From the NCBI GenBank assembly GCA_031549885.1, contig JAVBPD010000022.1, positions 1 to 35,121 of the forward strand: a DNA stretch of 35,121 nucleotides. Direction: 5' to 3'. Position 1 is the first letter of the stretch. Each line of letters starts with the position of its first letter. This stretch comes from WQUF01 sp031549885 (GTDB taxonomy: Bacteria > Bacillota > Clostridia > Clostridiales > Clostridiaceae). Both the position numbers and the translations under genes were made by a program. Under the pieces are notes generated by a model. It was not told the DNA's origin, did no database searches, and worked only from the letters and a program-made list of their open reading frames with translations. Positions 1-8,610 of this stretch are shown one piece after another.

Positions 1-407
1 TATCTAAATTAAGCCATAAAAATCAGCTTTATATATTAGAAAATGTATCACTTGAGGATATAAATGCAACCCATAAATTAAAAGTATTAACTAGAAATGG
101 AAGTGCTTCATTAAATGAGATAAAGAACAAAATTGAATTTATAAAAGATTTTGTACCTTTTAATACAAGTATAAATATCGAATTAAACAAAGAAGTTTTA
201 GAGAAATTTTTTGGTGTAATATTTGATTTTAAGGACTACATCTATACTAATTTTTCAGATAAATATAATGAGAAAAGATTAAAAAGTATGGTTAAAGTTA
301 AACTAGATGAAGAGCACATGAAATTTTACGTTAAGCATAATTTCTTAAATAAAGAAATCATTGAAAAAGTATGTTCAAGAGAATTAAGTGAAGTTTTAAA
401 AGTTTAA
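1..407 (+). CDS. Unrecognised protein, C-terminal part (5' end outside window)
   Basis: An open frame runs from position 3 to a TAA at 405-407, giving about 134 residues of a protein that starts upstream of the window. It is lysine-, asparagine- and glutamate-rich with no obvious membrane segment, and the pattern of alternating hydrophobic residues suggests a soluble alpha/beta protein. The closing residues are RELSEVLKV. I do not recognise the family; the C-terminal part of a WYL-type regulator was considered, but no diagnostic motif supports it. It is the only clear plus-strand gene before 5269 and runs towards the minus-strand gene ending at 691. Reading frame is certain, function unknown. 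Confidence 0.6.
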   Translation, partial: SKLSHKNQLYILENVSLEDINATHKLKVLTRNGSASLNEIKNKIEFIKDFVPFNTSINIELNKEVLEKFFGVIFDFKDYIYTNFSDKYNEKRLKSMVKVKLDEEHMKFYVKHNFLNKEIIEKVCSRELSEVLKV

Positions 408-417
408 TGACCTTTGA

Positions 418-561
418 AAAACAAATAATGGTTCTAATTTAAAGGCAACTTATAAATATATTCATAAGGCCTTGGTTTTAGAACTAAAAAAGTTTACTCC
501 ATTTTTCGACAACAGTGCAGATGGAGTTATTGGTGTATTTTTTATTGCAAGAAAAGTGTAA
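418..561 (+). pseudogene. Coding-like fragment without a start, possible gene remnant
   Basis: A 47-codon stop-free frame ends in a TAA at 559-561. It has no ATG, only a TTG at 472 without a Shine-Dalgarno sequence, and a TGA closes the frame just upstream at 415-417. The translated tail ends TPFFDNSADGVIGVFFIARKV-like (ending FFIARKV), loosely like the DGFFIA ending of some RNA methyltransferases, but that resemblance is weak. It may be the decayed 3' end of a lost gene or chance. The rest of 408-650 shows nothing else clear. Confidence 0.2.
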
Positions 562-650
562 AATATAATAAAATCGCCAAGAATAAGGTAAAACAGTTGT
601 GAAAAACTCTTATGAAACTCCTTGAGCTGATGAAAAATAAAATAAATAAA

Positions 651-681
651 AATTAGAGTTAATGAAACACTAACTCTAATT
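651..681 (-). terminator. Rho-independent terminator after the CAP-domain gene
   Basis: A perfect 11-bp inverted repeat (651-661 AATTAGAGTTA with 671-681) has a 9-nt loop. Read on the minus strand it follows the stop of the gene ending at 691 and is followed by a T-rich run, as expected for an intrinsic terminator. Confidence 0.75.
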
Positions 682-690
682 ATTTTATAA

Positions 691-2685
691 TTAAGGTCTT
701 GGCTTTACAAATTCCTGTGTCCAAATTATTATTCCATTTTTATCTACAGCTGTACCCACACCTACATTAGTAAATTTTTTATTTATAATATTTGCCCTAT
801 GAATATCTGACTTCATCCATAGATCTACAACCTCTTCTGGAGAAATTCTGCCTTCTGCTATATTTTCTGCTGCAAATATAAATTTTACTCCAAAATTAAG
901 CATCATATTAAACGAGTCACCATATGTTGGTGAAACATGGCCAAAGTAATTTTCATCTATCATATTCTGTGACTTTATTCTAGCTATATTCATTAGCTGT
1001 TCATCCTCTATAAGCGGTTCAATACCTCGGTTTTTTCTTTCAATATTGCAAAGCTCTATAACCCTCTTTTCAAAATTAACATTTGACATGGTTACTTCAA
1101 CTTCACAGTTACTAGTCGTAATTTTATTTCCATCTTCTATTGTAACTAAAATATTTGCCTTGCCAACGTTTAACCCTTTAACCCTTCCCTCGTCATCAAC
1201 TGTTGCAATAGATTCATTGCTAGATTTATATGTAACATTTTTATTTGATGTTTCTTCATTATCGATAGTAGCATACAATATTTCAGATGCCCCAACTTGA
1301 AGTGTCATAGAATGTTTATTTAATTTTATTTCACTTAATAAATTATTGCTTAAGTCTCTTTCATTTAAATCCAGTTCATAGATCAAAACCTTATTGCCTT
1401 GACCATTAATTGCCCAACAGATCTTATTATTAATGGGATTATAAGCAACATCATCATACATATTTAGCCTGCAGTCATTAAGCCTCTTAATGTTACCTTG
1501 AATTAAACCATCATCATTAATTGTGGCCATATAAGTCCCATTGTAACTACCATTTTCTCCTTTGACTTCCCAAAGTATAATATTTTTATTTGACTCTACT
1601 TGTATAAACTTTAAATTTACAGCGTTCTCAATGGATTTATCTAAGTAATTTGTTATAAAAATTGGCTCTTGCTTTATAGACAAATCATTGCTTATTTTTT
1701 GAACAAATATATTTCTTGGAGCTGAATGAATTTTAAATATGTCCTCAGCATTGTTTTCATATGTACCACAAATAAGATATCCTTCAGGAGTTTTAGCTAT
1801 TCCACCAAGCTCGCTGTATGTGTTGTCATTTTTTGTATCTCCTTTAAAAGTAAAAGTATCTGTTGATTTTAAAATTCTATTTGAAAATTTTGATATTTTA
1901 AAAGATCTAGGATATGATGCTACCCTATCAACTATTACAAACCCATCAGGTTCAGATAAAATTGATCTATCATAGCTATTTTGTGCAAATAAATTTTCAA
2001 TTCCAGTATTTTTAGTAATGTTTGTAAAGTTAGAAATATCAAACATTGCAGCATATGAACCTTTATGATTTACATTATCTTTTCCTGCATACATTTCACA
2101 TCCAAAATAAATTAAAAGGTCATTGCCGCAAATTTTCATTTCTGAATCATATAGCAATGGTTTTTTTACCCCAGTTCCATTGTTTGATGGTTCATTAAAA
2201 AAACATTCTGCAATTTTTTCTCCTTCAGAATTATACTTTACCAATGCCATGTTCTTCGTTATTTTATCATATTTTGCTTTAATATCTAAACCAAAAAAAA
2301 TATAGTAATTATTATTAAAATCTTTAACCATAGAACCATATTTAGGAAGCACTTTTTCTATCTTAAAATTTTTATAACAATTCTTATCCTTATCATACTC
2401 ATATATATAAATATATTCCTCATTTTCAGGGTCAATACACAATGTATACGTTCCATCGTAATTTGCTATCATATCAAGTGGTGAAACATCAATGCGGTTT
2501 TTTAAAAATCCCAATCCTTCTTCAGTTGGATTATAATCATCAATAACATTTAATGGTGTACATTGAACAGAATTTTTATATATTATAAAATCTGAATTCA
2601 ATGCTAAAACACTTCTACTAATTATAACGTTACTAAATACTAAGGCAGTTAACAAAAATAATATTTTTCTTCTTAAATATTTCAT
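691..2685 (-). CDS. Exported protein with BIG2 and CAP (SCP/PR-1-like) domains
   Basis: About 664 residues starting at ATG 2685, chosen because GGAGGAAAAT precedes it directly and the protein then begins MKYLRRK plus a hydrophobic stretch, a clear signal peptide; an in-frame start at 2757 would add 24 residues with no signal-like character. The long middle region (about 30-440) is Asn/Tyr-rich and may be a beta-propeller-like fold, unassigned. A bacterial Ig-like BIG2 domain follows (SSNESIATVDDEGRVKGLNVG). The last ~125 residues are a CAP domain with the typical NIERKNRGIEPL, AENIA and HRANIINKKFTNVGVG elements. CAP proteins are secreted and often linked to the cell wall or spore, but their biochemical role is mostly unknown. 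It appears monocistronic, with terminators on both sides. Confidence 0.85.
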   Translation of the reverse strand: MKYLRRKILFLLTALVFSNVIISRSVLALNSDFIIYKNSVQCTPLNVIDDYNPTEEGLGFLKNRIDVSPLDMIANYDGTYTLCIDPENEEYIYIYEYDKDKNCYKNFKIEKVLPKYGSMVKDFNNNYYIFFGLDIKAKYDKITKNMALVKYNSEGEKIAECFFNEPSNNGTGVKKPLLYDSEMKICGNDLLIYFGCEMYAGKDNVNHKGSYAAMFDISNFTNITKNTGIENLFAQNSYDRSILSEPDGFVIVDRVASYPRSFKISKFSNRILKSTDTFTFKGDTKNDNTYSELGGIAKTPEGYLICGTYENNAEDIFKIHSAPRNIFVQKISNDLSIKQEPIFITNYLDKSIENAVNLKFIQVESNKNIILWEVKGENGSYNGTYMATINDDGLIQGNIKRLNDCRLNMYDDVAYNPINNKICWAINGQGNKVLIYELDLNERDLSNNLLSEIKLNKHSMTLQVGASEILYATIDNEETSNKNVTYKSSNESIATVDDEGRVKGLNVGKANILVTIEDGNKITTSNCEVEVTMSNVNFEKRVIELCNIERKNRGIEPLIEDEQLMNIARIKSQNMIDENYFGHVSPTYGDSFNMMLNFGVKFIFAAENIAEGRISPEEVVDLWMKSDIHRANIINKKFTNVGVGTAVDKNGIIIWTQEFVKPRP

Positions 2686-2776
2686 ATTTTCCTCCATTTT
2701 AGTATCTTTAGATTTGTTATAATGTAGTATTTGCATATTTGTTTTATTTATTACCAAATTTTACAAAAAAATAAAA

Positions 2777-2801
2777 GATGTGTACACTTTAATTACACAT
2801 C
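2777..2801 (-). terminator. Terminator after secG
   Basis: An 8-bp stem (GATGTGTA with TACACATC) and 9-nt loop lie 17 bases past the secG stop on the minus strand, followed by TTTTATTTTTTT. This fits an intrinsic terminator separating secG from the CAP-domain gene. Confidence 0.75.
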
Positions 2802-2818
2802 ACTCTATTTATATTTTT

Positions 2819-3043
2819 TTATACAAAAGACATTGCACCACATAAAATTCCCCAGATAATTGCTAAAACAATAGTCAATTTCCACAACAAAGCTTCTCTG
2901 GTTCTGCCTTTATTTTTTGTATAGAATGTATCTTTTACTCCTGTAAATAAAGTCAATCCGCTACTTTTACTAGGTTGCATTAAAACTACTACCAATAAAG
3001 CTAAAGATACCGCAACAAGAAGAACTGTTAACACTATTTTCAT
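2819..3043 (-). CDS. secG: Preprotein translocase subunit SecG
   Basis: 74 residues, the usual SecG size. Two membrane segments (about 2-22 and 52-72) flank a short polar loop containing QPSKSSGLTLFTG, matching the SecG pattern. SecG is the small auxiliary subunit of the SecYEG channel and helps SecA-driven protein export at the cytoplasmic membrane. An AAGGGTG ribosome site precedes the ATG. It lies 75 bp downstream of uvrB with no convincing terminator between, so the two may be co-transcribed. In many clostridia secG is upstream of rnr and smpB; here it is the last gene before a terminator. Confidence 0.9.
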   Translation of the reverse strand: MKIVLTVLLVAVSLALLVVVLMQPSKSSGLTLFTGVKDTFYTKNKGRTREALLWKLTIVLAIIWGILCGAMSFV

Positions 3044-3118
3044 CTATTTTACACCCTTTCATTCACCATAGCTATGATTTAAATTCTAACATATAAATAA
3101 TAATAAGTGAATACTTAA

Positions 3119-5095
3119 CTATAAAATGGTTTCTTTTAATTTTTTTATTGTATCTCTTAATTTAGCTGCCTTTTCAAATTCTAAATTTAAAGCAGCTTCC
3201 TTCATATCTTTTTCATATCTTATAATTAAGCTTTCCACTGTTAATAAATCATCTTCAGTATCATTGTTTGCTGAGTATTCTATATCGTCCTCTGCAACTT
3301 GAGTACCATCTATTATTGCTCTAACGTCTTTTATTATGGATTTAGGTGTTATATTATTAATCTTATTATATTCTAGCTGCTTTTCACGCCTTCTATTAGT
3401 TTCCTTTATAGCTCTATTCATTGAATTTGTAACAACATCTGCATACATTATTACTTTTGATTCAGAATTTCTAGCTGCTCTTCCTATAGTTTGAATTAAG
3501 GATGTTTCAGACCTTAAAAACCCCTCTTTATCTGCATCAAGAATAGCTACAAGTGCAACTTCTGGTATATCAAGGCCTTCCCTTAACAAGTTTATACCTA
3601 TTAATACATCAAATTCTCCTAATCTTAAGTCTCTTATTATTTTCATCCTTTCAATAGTATCAATTTCAGAATGAAGGTATTTCACTTTTACTCCCATATC
3701 CTTAAAATAATCAGTTAAACTTTCTGACATTTTTTTTGTAAGAGTAGTCACCAAAACTCTAAACCCTTTTGCAACAGTATTATTTATATTTGTATAAAGA
3801 TCATCTACCTGACCTGCAATTGGTTTTATAATAATTTCAGGATCTATTAGACCAGTTGGCCTTATTATCTGCTCTGCTACTTGCTTTGAATGTGAAAATT
3901 CATATTCTGCTGGAGTAGCGCTTACAAATATTATTTGATTTATTTTTTTTTCAAATTCTTCAAATTTTAATGGTCTATTGTCAAAAGCAGAAGGAAGTCT
4001 AAAGCCATAATCAACTAAGCTTTGCTTTCTAGACCTGTCCCCTGAATACATAGCTCTTAGTTGAGGAAGGGTAACATGGCTTTCATCTATAAAAATTAAT
4101 AAATCTTCAGGAAAGTAATCAAATAGAGTGTGCGGTGGCGTGCCTTGAGCTCTCCCATCAAAAATTCTTGAGTAATTTTCTATTCCTGAGCAATAGCCCA
4201 TTTCTCTGATCATTTCTATATCATAATTAGTTCTTTGTTTTAACCTTTGTGCCTCTAGCAATTTATCGTTACAAACTAAATCTTTAACTCTTTTTTCAAG
4301 TTCATCTTCTATTTGATTTATTGCCATTTCAACCTTTTCATAAGATGTTGCATAGTGAGACCTTGGAAATATCCAAACATGGTTTCTCCTTGATAATATT
4401 TCTCCTGTTACAGAATTAAACTCTCTAATCCTCTCTATATCGTCTCCAAAAAATTCTATTTTAATTCCAACATTGCTTTCATTAGCAGGCATTATATCTA
4501 AAATATCCCCTCTAACTCTAAATGCGCCTCTTATAAAATTTATATCATTTCTTTCATATTGCATTTCAACTAATTTTTTAATTATCTCATCACGAGATTT
4601 TGTCATTCCTTCTCTTAATGAAAGCGTTAAGTTTTTATAGTCAACTGGGTTTCCTAGCCCATATATACAAGAAACTGATGCAACAATTATAACATCTCTT
4701 CTCTCAAAAAGAGAAGCTGTTGCAGAGTGCCTTAATCTATCAATTTCATCATTTATAGCAGAATCTTTTTCAATATAAGTATCAGTATGGGGTATGTATG
4801 CTTCAGGCTGATAATAGTCATAATAAGATACAAAGTACCCGACTGCACTGTCTGGAAAAAATTCTTTAAATTCACTACACAATTGTGCAGCTAATGTTTT
4901 ATTATGTGCTATTACCAGAGTTGGTCTTTGAACTTTTTCTATTATATTTGCCATGGTAAAAGTTTTTCCTGACCCTGTTACTCCTAATAGAGTCTGAGCC
5001 TTAAGTTTAGAATTTAAACCATCAACTAGTTTATCAATAGCAAAAATTTGGTCTCCCATTGGCTTATAATCTGATTTAATTTTAAAGTTATTCAT
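3119..5095 (-). CDS. uvrB: Excinuclease ABC subunit B (UvrB)
   Basis: 658 residues from ATG 5095, which sits just after GGAGGAAAT; a start at 5110 would add five residues and lose that spacing. UvrB is the helicase-like damage-verification subunit of nucleotide excision repair; it is loaded by UvrA and recruits UvrC. Visible motifs: Walker A GVTGSGKT (about 38-45), the YYDYYQPEAYIP beta-hairpin that probes damage, the DESH helicase box, the QTIGRAARN motif VI and a C-terminal UVR domain (FEKAAKLRDTIKKL). Length and order are normal. A LexA-like palindrome lies directly upstream (5108-5121), so SOS control is likely. Confidence 0.97.
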   Translation of the reverse strand: MNNFKIKSDYKPMGDQIFAIDKLVDGLNSKLKAQTLLGVTGSGKTFTMANIIEKVQRPTLVIAHNKTLAAQLCSEFKEFFPDSAVGYFVSYYDYYQPEAYIPHTDTYIEKDSAINDEIDRLRHSATASLFERRDVIIVASVSCIYGLGNPVDYKNLTLSLREGMTKSRDEIIKKLVEMQYERNDINFIRGAFRVRGDILDIMPANESNVGIKIEFFGDDIERIREFNSVTGEILSRRNHVWIFPRSHYATSYEKVEMAINQIEDELEKRVKDLVCNDKLLEAQRLKQRTNYDIEMIREMGYCSGIENYSRIFDGRAQGTPPHTLFDYFPEDLLIFIDESHVTLPQLRAMYSGDRSRKQSLVDYGFRLPSAFDNRPLKFEEFEKKINQIIFVSATPAEYEFSHSKQVAEQIIRPTGLIDPEIIIKPIAGQVDDLYTNINNTVAKGFRVLVTTLTKKMSESLTDYFKDMGVKVKYLHSEIDTIERMKIIRDLRLGEFDVLIGINLLREGLDIPEVALVAILDADKEGFLRSETSLIQTIGRAARNSESKVIMYADVVTNSMNRAIKETNRRREKQLEYNKINNITPKSIIKDVRAIIDGTQVAEDDIEYSANNDTEDDLLTVESLIIRYEKDMKEAALNLEFEKAAKLRDTIKKLKETIL

Positions 5096-5107
5096 ATTTC
5101 CTCCAAC

Positions 5108-5131
5108 CAAACAATAGTTTGATTTATTATA
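5108..5131 (-). promoter_or_regulatory. uvrB promoter -10 with LexA-like SOS box
   Basis: On the minus strand a TATAAT (5126-5131) is followed 4 bases later by CAAACTATTGTTTG (5108-5121), a palindrome with perfect 5-base arms resembling the Gram-positive LexA box CGAAC-N4-GTTYG with one G-to-A change per arm. A repressor bound there would cover the transcription start. The uvrA promoter has a similar arrangement. The -35 is poor. Confidence 0.5.
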
Positions 5132-5194
5132 ACATTTAATATACTACTTTAAAATCATATTTTTTATATTTCATGAATTAATACGATATGTACA

Positions 5195-5223
5195 TATAAT
5201 TTTTGATATGATAAAATCATATC
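5195..5223 (+). promoter_or_regulatory. Putative promoter and palindromic operator of the BtrH-like/M50 operon
   Basis: TATAAT at 5195-5200 is followed by an 8-bp perfect inverted repeat, GATATGAT-AAA-ATCATATC (5205-5223), about 45 bases upstream of the TTG start at 5269. The palindrome would overlap the transcription start, as a repressor operator would. No good -35 is visible, so promoter assignment is tentative; the palindrome itself is exact. Confidence 0.4.
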
Positions 5224-5268
5224 AAAATCCCAGTAAAGCTTACAATTTATTTAAAGAGGTGGGATAAT

Positions 5269-6309
5269 TTGCTAAAGATAAGTAATTTTAATCACAAAAG
5301 AATCGGCGGCGACAGTAGACTTCAAGCTTTCAGAGACGTTTTTGAATTTAATAATGCAAATATAAGCACAAAAATATGCTTCGGATTAGGCGAAGGCATA
5401 ATTTTTAAATGGTTAGATAGTTATCCTAACACTTCTATAACTACAATTATTGGAAGAAATTTAGAAACTGAGCAGATATTGTGTAAAAGCTTAGGCATAA
5501 ATATAGTTGAGCATGAAGAGACAAACATTTACAAGGCAAAAATGATATTGATAAATAGAATAGAAAAACAAATTCCCACAATTATTGATGTGGATAGAAA
5601 TTTGTTAGATTATATTCCTGATACATGCTGCTATGCAGATGGAATACACTCTATTGTAGTTATTGGCTATGATGAAATAGAAGATAAATTTGCTGTTACT
5701 GATAATATTTCTGACGATCCAATTTGGATTGATGCGAAAAAATTAGAAAAGGCAAGAAATTCTATTTTATGTACTTTTTTGCCAAAGAACAAATGGTACG
5801 ATCTAGATTTTTCAAGTTATAAAAACTATATAACTTTAAATGCTTACTATAGCTCAATAAAATCCGTATGTATAAACATGAAATCAAGATTATATGATAC
5901 TGGAATAAACGGCATGAAAAATTTCTATGAGGAGTTTAATAAAACATATAATGAATTTCAAACAAATAGCTTAAACGATAATTTAAAAAAATTGCTTAAT
6001 TCAAGTTTGATGAGCTTTGGCATGCAAATTAAAAATTCAGAAAGTTCAAATTCATTTTACAGGGATATATATACTGAATTTTTAAAAAGGCTGTTCTTGT
6101 TTACAGATATTGAATTTTTCAATAAATATTCCATTAAATGCAATAAAATTGCTCTTATGTGGAGAAAACTTGGAGATTATTTATCAGATGAAAAAGAAAC
6201 TCTAATGGGAAAAGCAACTTATTTTATAAATATATTTCAAGATATTATAGATATGGAAGAAGAATTCTTCACAAACTTATATGAAGGTTTATCCCAAATT
6301 TACCATTAA
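5269..6309 (+). CDS. BtrH_N / DUF4872-like protein (papain-like fold, probable loss of Cys)
   Basis: 346 residues from a TTG start 5 bases after GAGGTGGG. The N-terminal ~150 residues resemble BtrH_N, the papain-like acyl/aminoacyl-transferase fold named after the butirosin enzyme BtrH: FGLGEGIIFKW (38-48), GIHSIVVIGYD with a likely active-site His (127), and a following TDN (144-146). In family members I know, an HC pair precedes the first helix; here the aligned segment is RIGGDSRLQAF (11-21), so the nucleophilic Cys seems to be absent. The C-terminal half (about 155-346) is helical and fits the DUF4872 companion domain. No signal peptide or membrane segment. It is 20 bp upstream of an M50 peptidase, implying a joint role. 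Family assignment is from pattern recall; function is inferred only. Confidence 0.65.
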   Translation: MLKISNFNHKRIGGDSRLQAFRDVFEFNNANISTKICFGLGEGIIFKWLDSYPNTSITTIIGRNLETEQILCKSLGINIVEHEETNIYKAKMILINRIEKQIPTIIDVDRNLLDYIPDTCCYADGIHSIVVIGYDEIEDKFAVTDNISDDPIWIDAKKLEKARNSILCTFLPKNKWYDLDFSSYKNYITLNAYYSSIKSVCINMKSRLYDTGINGMKNFYEEFNKTYNEFQTNSLNDNLKKLLNSSLMSFGMQIKNSESSNSFYRDIYTEFLKRLFLFTDIEFFNKYSIKCNKIALMWRKLGDYLSDEKETLMGKATYFINIFQDIIDMEEEFFTNLYEGLSQIYH

Positions 6310-6329
6310 ATGGAGGAAAATACAAAAAG

Positions 6330-7619
6330 TTGTTTAATAAAATTCTAGCAAATAATGATTCAAATTTAAATGCTATTAATGCTCAAACTGTAGATGATTC
6401 TACAGAAATACTCTCTGGAGATTTTAAACCAAAGTTTTATGATGATATAAGAATTTCATTGCTTTTTGAAAATACTACACCAGAGATATATTGTGTAGGA
6501 ACTATTGAAAGCGATAATTATTTAAAAATTGATAAAAATAAACTTGAATTTATGAAAACCCTGATAAATGTAACTGATGGAGAAAAAACCATAGATGAAA
6601 TAGATAGAACTTTAAGCTCAATTTATGCACTTTCTTCATATAGAAGCTTCTTTACGATGCTTGGTCAATATGGGCTTATAAAAAATTATGAAATAAAAAA
6701 GAAAAGCGACTTAAATATTTTCTCCATAAATTTATTTCAAATAAATATAAGCAAATTTTGCTCTAATATTAAAGAAATCGTGCCAAATTTGCTAGTATTT
6801 TTTAAAGTTGCATATTTATTTGTCTTTTCTGTTTTATTAGGATTAATTATTGCTGGTGTTGTAGATATTAAAACAATGTTTCAAGTAAACAATACTTCTA
6901 CAATTGAAAATATAATATTAACCCTTTTATATATAATACCTACAATAATCACACATGAACTATCGCATATGATTGTGGCTATAAAACATAATCTTCACCC
7001 AAACAAATTAAAATTTTCCCTATATATGCTCATATATCCAATTATATATGTTGTAATACCGGGAATATATTTTGTAAAAAGAGAGGAAAGGATTTGGATA
7101 TTATCTGCAGGAGTAATATGGAATTCTTTTTTTATGATGGTTTCTATAATTATTGGCAATATTTTTTCATTAAATGTTTTAAAACTAATTGCCTACTCAA
7201 ACTTAATTGTAATAATTATAAACTTAATTCCATTTTTCCTTTCAGATGGATATTTTATTCTTTCCAATTTAATGAAGACATCAAATATTAGAAAAGATTT
7301 TACTCTTTTTATTATGTCCTTTGGCAATAAAAACATAGATCGCAAAAAAATTTTTACAAGTAAGTTTTCTATTTTTTACATTATAATGTCTACTATTTTT
7401 CTTATATATGGTATGTATGGCATGGGAGTAAATATAACCAGCTGGATATACAACTTTTTAGACTCAAGGTGGTCTATTAAAATAAATAGCATTTTTTTTA
7501 TACCTCTATCTATATGGTTTGGAGCATATACATTTTTTCTACTTATTTATTCCACAAATAGAGGTTCAAAAAAGAAAAAGAAGCCTAAAAATAAAATTAA
7601 AAAGCAAAAAAATAAATAA
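6330..7619 (+). CDS. Membrane M50-type zinc metallopeptidase with N-terminal winged-helix-like domain
   Basis: 429 residues. The start is a TTG at 6330, 13 bases after GGAGG, a rather long gap; the ATG overlapping the ribosome site at 6310 is in another frame and ends after 12 codons. Residues about 55-125 look like the small PqqD-like/winged-helix domain found in 'peptide zinc metalloprotease' proteins. Hydrophobic segments follow, with the zinc motif HELSH (209-213) in a membrane helix and a second ligand candidate in PFFLSDG (301-307), both typical of site-2-protease relatives. The C-terminus is a Lys-rich cytosolic tail. Such proteins occur in peptide natural-product and peptide-export loci, where they may cleave or move modified peptides. 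Linked to the BtrH-like gene; no precursor peptide gene was found beside it. Confidence 0.7.
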   Translation: MFNKILANNDSNLNAINAQTVDDSTEILSGDFKPKFYDDIRISLLFENTTPEIYCVGTIESDNYLKIDKNKLEFMKTLINVTDGEKTIDEIDRTLSSIYALSSYRSFFTMLGQYGLIKNYEIKKKSDLNIFSINLFQINISKFCSNIKEIVPNLLVFFKVAYLFVFSVLLGLIIAGVVDIKTMFQVNNTSTIENIILTLLYIIPTIITHELSHMIVAIKHNLHPNKLKFSLYMLIYPIIYVVIPGIYFVKREERIWILSAGVIWNSFFMMVSIIIGNIFSLNVLKLIAYSNLIVIIINLIPFFLSDGYFILSNLMKTSNIRKDFTLFIMSFGNKNIDRKKIFTSKFSIFYIIMSTIFLIYGMYGMGVNITSWIYNFLDSRWSIKINSIFFIPLSIWFGAYTFFLLIYSTNRGSKKKKKPKNKIKKQKNK

Positions 7620-7643
7620 GGGTGCTGATTTGTTTCAGTATCC
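7620..7643. terminator. Bidirectional terminator between the M50 gene and whiA
   Basis: A 9-bp stem with two G-U pairs sits between convergent genes, starting right after the M50 stop codon. Towards the minus strand it is followed by TTATTTATTTTTTT, a good U-tract for whiA; the plus-strand tract is weaker. Confidence 0.65.
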
Positions 7644-7650
7644 TTAATAA

Positions 7651-8607
7651 TCAATCATCATTTTTCTTAATTTCTCCAGCAATTTTATCTAATTTTCTTA
7701 ATCTATGATTTACCCCTGATTTTCCAAGTGGAGGCTCTAATCTATTTCCGATTTCTTTTAAGGATTCATCTGGATATAATAACCTAACTTTTGCAACATC
7801 AGATAATAATTTAGGAATTCTATTAAGTCCAATTTCTTTCTTTATAAGTTTTATATTTTCAATATGTCTAAAAGATGAGTCAACAGTTTTAGTTAAATTA
7901 GCTGTCTCACAATTTACAATTCTATTTACATTATTCCTCATATCCTTTAAAATTCTTATATTTTCAAGCGTTAAAAGCGCATGATGTGCATGAATAATGT
8001 TTAAAATATCTATAATTTGTTCAGATTCTTTTATATATACAATATAATTCTTTTTTCTTGTTATTATTTTTGAATTAATATTAAATGAGTTTACTAAACT
8101 AGATAAGACTTCAGCAAATTCTTCATTTTCACATACAAATTCTAGATGGTATGCTTTTTCAGGATTTGACAAACTCCCTCCTCCTAAAAAAGCACCTTTA
8201 ATATATTGTCTTTTTAATTCCTTTGAGCTATATACAATGCTTGGAATTGTATATTTTATATTTAAAGAACTGTCTTTTGAGTCAAGAATGTTTATCTTCT
8301 TGAGAAAATCTATTACATCTGCTGATTCTTTACTTTTAATCACATATATATTATTTTTCTTTAAAGTAGAGCTTTTTCTAACTAAAATTTCGCAAGTAAT
8401 ATTAAAAAATTTTTTCATTAATTTAAATAAAAAACCTGCTATAGCAGCATTTTCTGTAGATATAGAAAATGCAAGTTTATCATTTCCTAAAAGATTAATA
8501 GATCCTGCAATCTTCATCATTGCAGAAATTATACATAAAGATTGATCATAAGTAATTTGTTCAATATCTCTACATATTTCATTTTTAACTTCCATTGAAA
8601 AAGACAT
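7651..8607 (-). CDS. whiA: DNA-binding protein WhiA
   Basis: 318 residues, standard for WhiA. The N-terminal two thirds is a degenerate LAGLIDADG homing-endonuclease-like fold (AFLGGGSLSNPEKAYHLEF, about 145-165) that has lost nuclease activity in this family; the C-terminus is a helix-turn-helix (SLKEIGNRLEPPLGKSGVNHRLRKL). In Streptomyces it controls sporulation; in firmicutes it affects division and chromosome segregation. It is the last gene of rapZ-yvcK-whiA, with only 3 bp between it and yvcK, then a terminator. Confidence 0.95.
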   Translation of the reverse strand: MSFSMEVKNEICRDIEQITYDQSLCIISAMMKIAGSINLLGNDKLAFSISTENAAIAGFLFKLMKKFFNITCEILVRKSSTLKKNNIYVIKSKESADVIDFLKKINILDSKDSSLNIKYTIPSIVYSSKELKRQYIKGAFLGGGSLSNPEKAYHLEFVCENEEFAEVLSSLVNSFNINSKIITRKKNYIVYIKESEQIIDILNIIHAHHALLTLENIRILKDMRNNVNRIVNCETANLTKTVDSSFRHIENIKLIKKEIGLNRIPKLLSDVAKVRLLYPDESLKEIGNRLEPPLGKSGVNHRLRKLDKIAGEIKKNDD

Positions 8608-8610
8608 TTA

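Noticed and set aside
6310..6348. ATG at 6310 as start of the M50 gene
   Set aside because: It overlaps the ribosome site and is in a different frame that stops after 12 codons.
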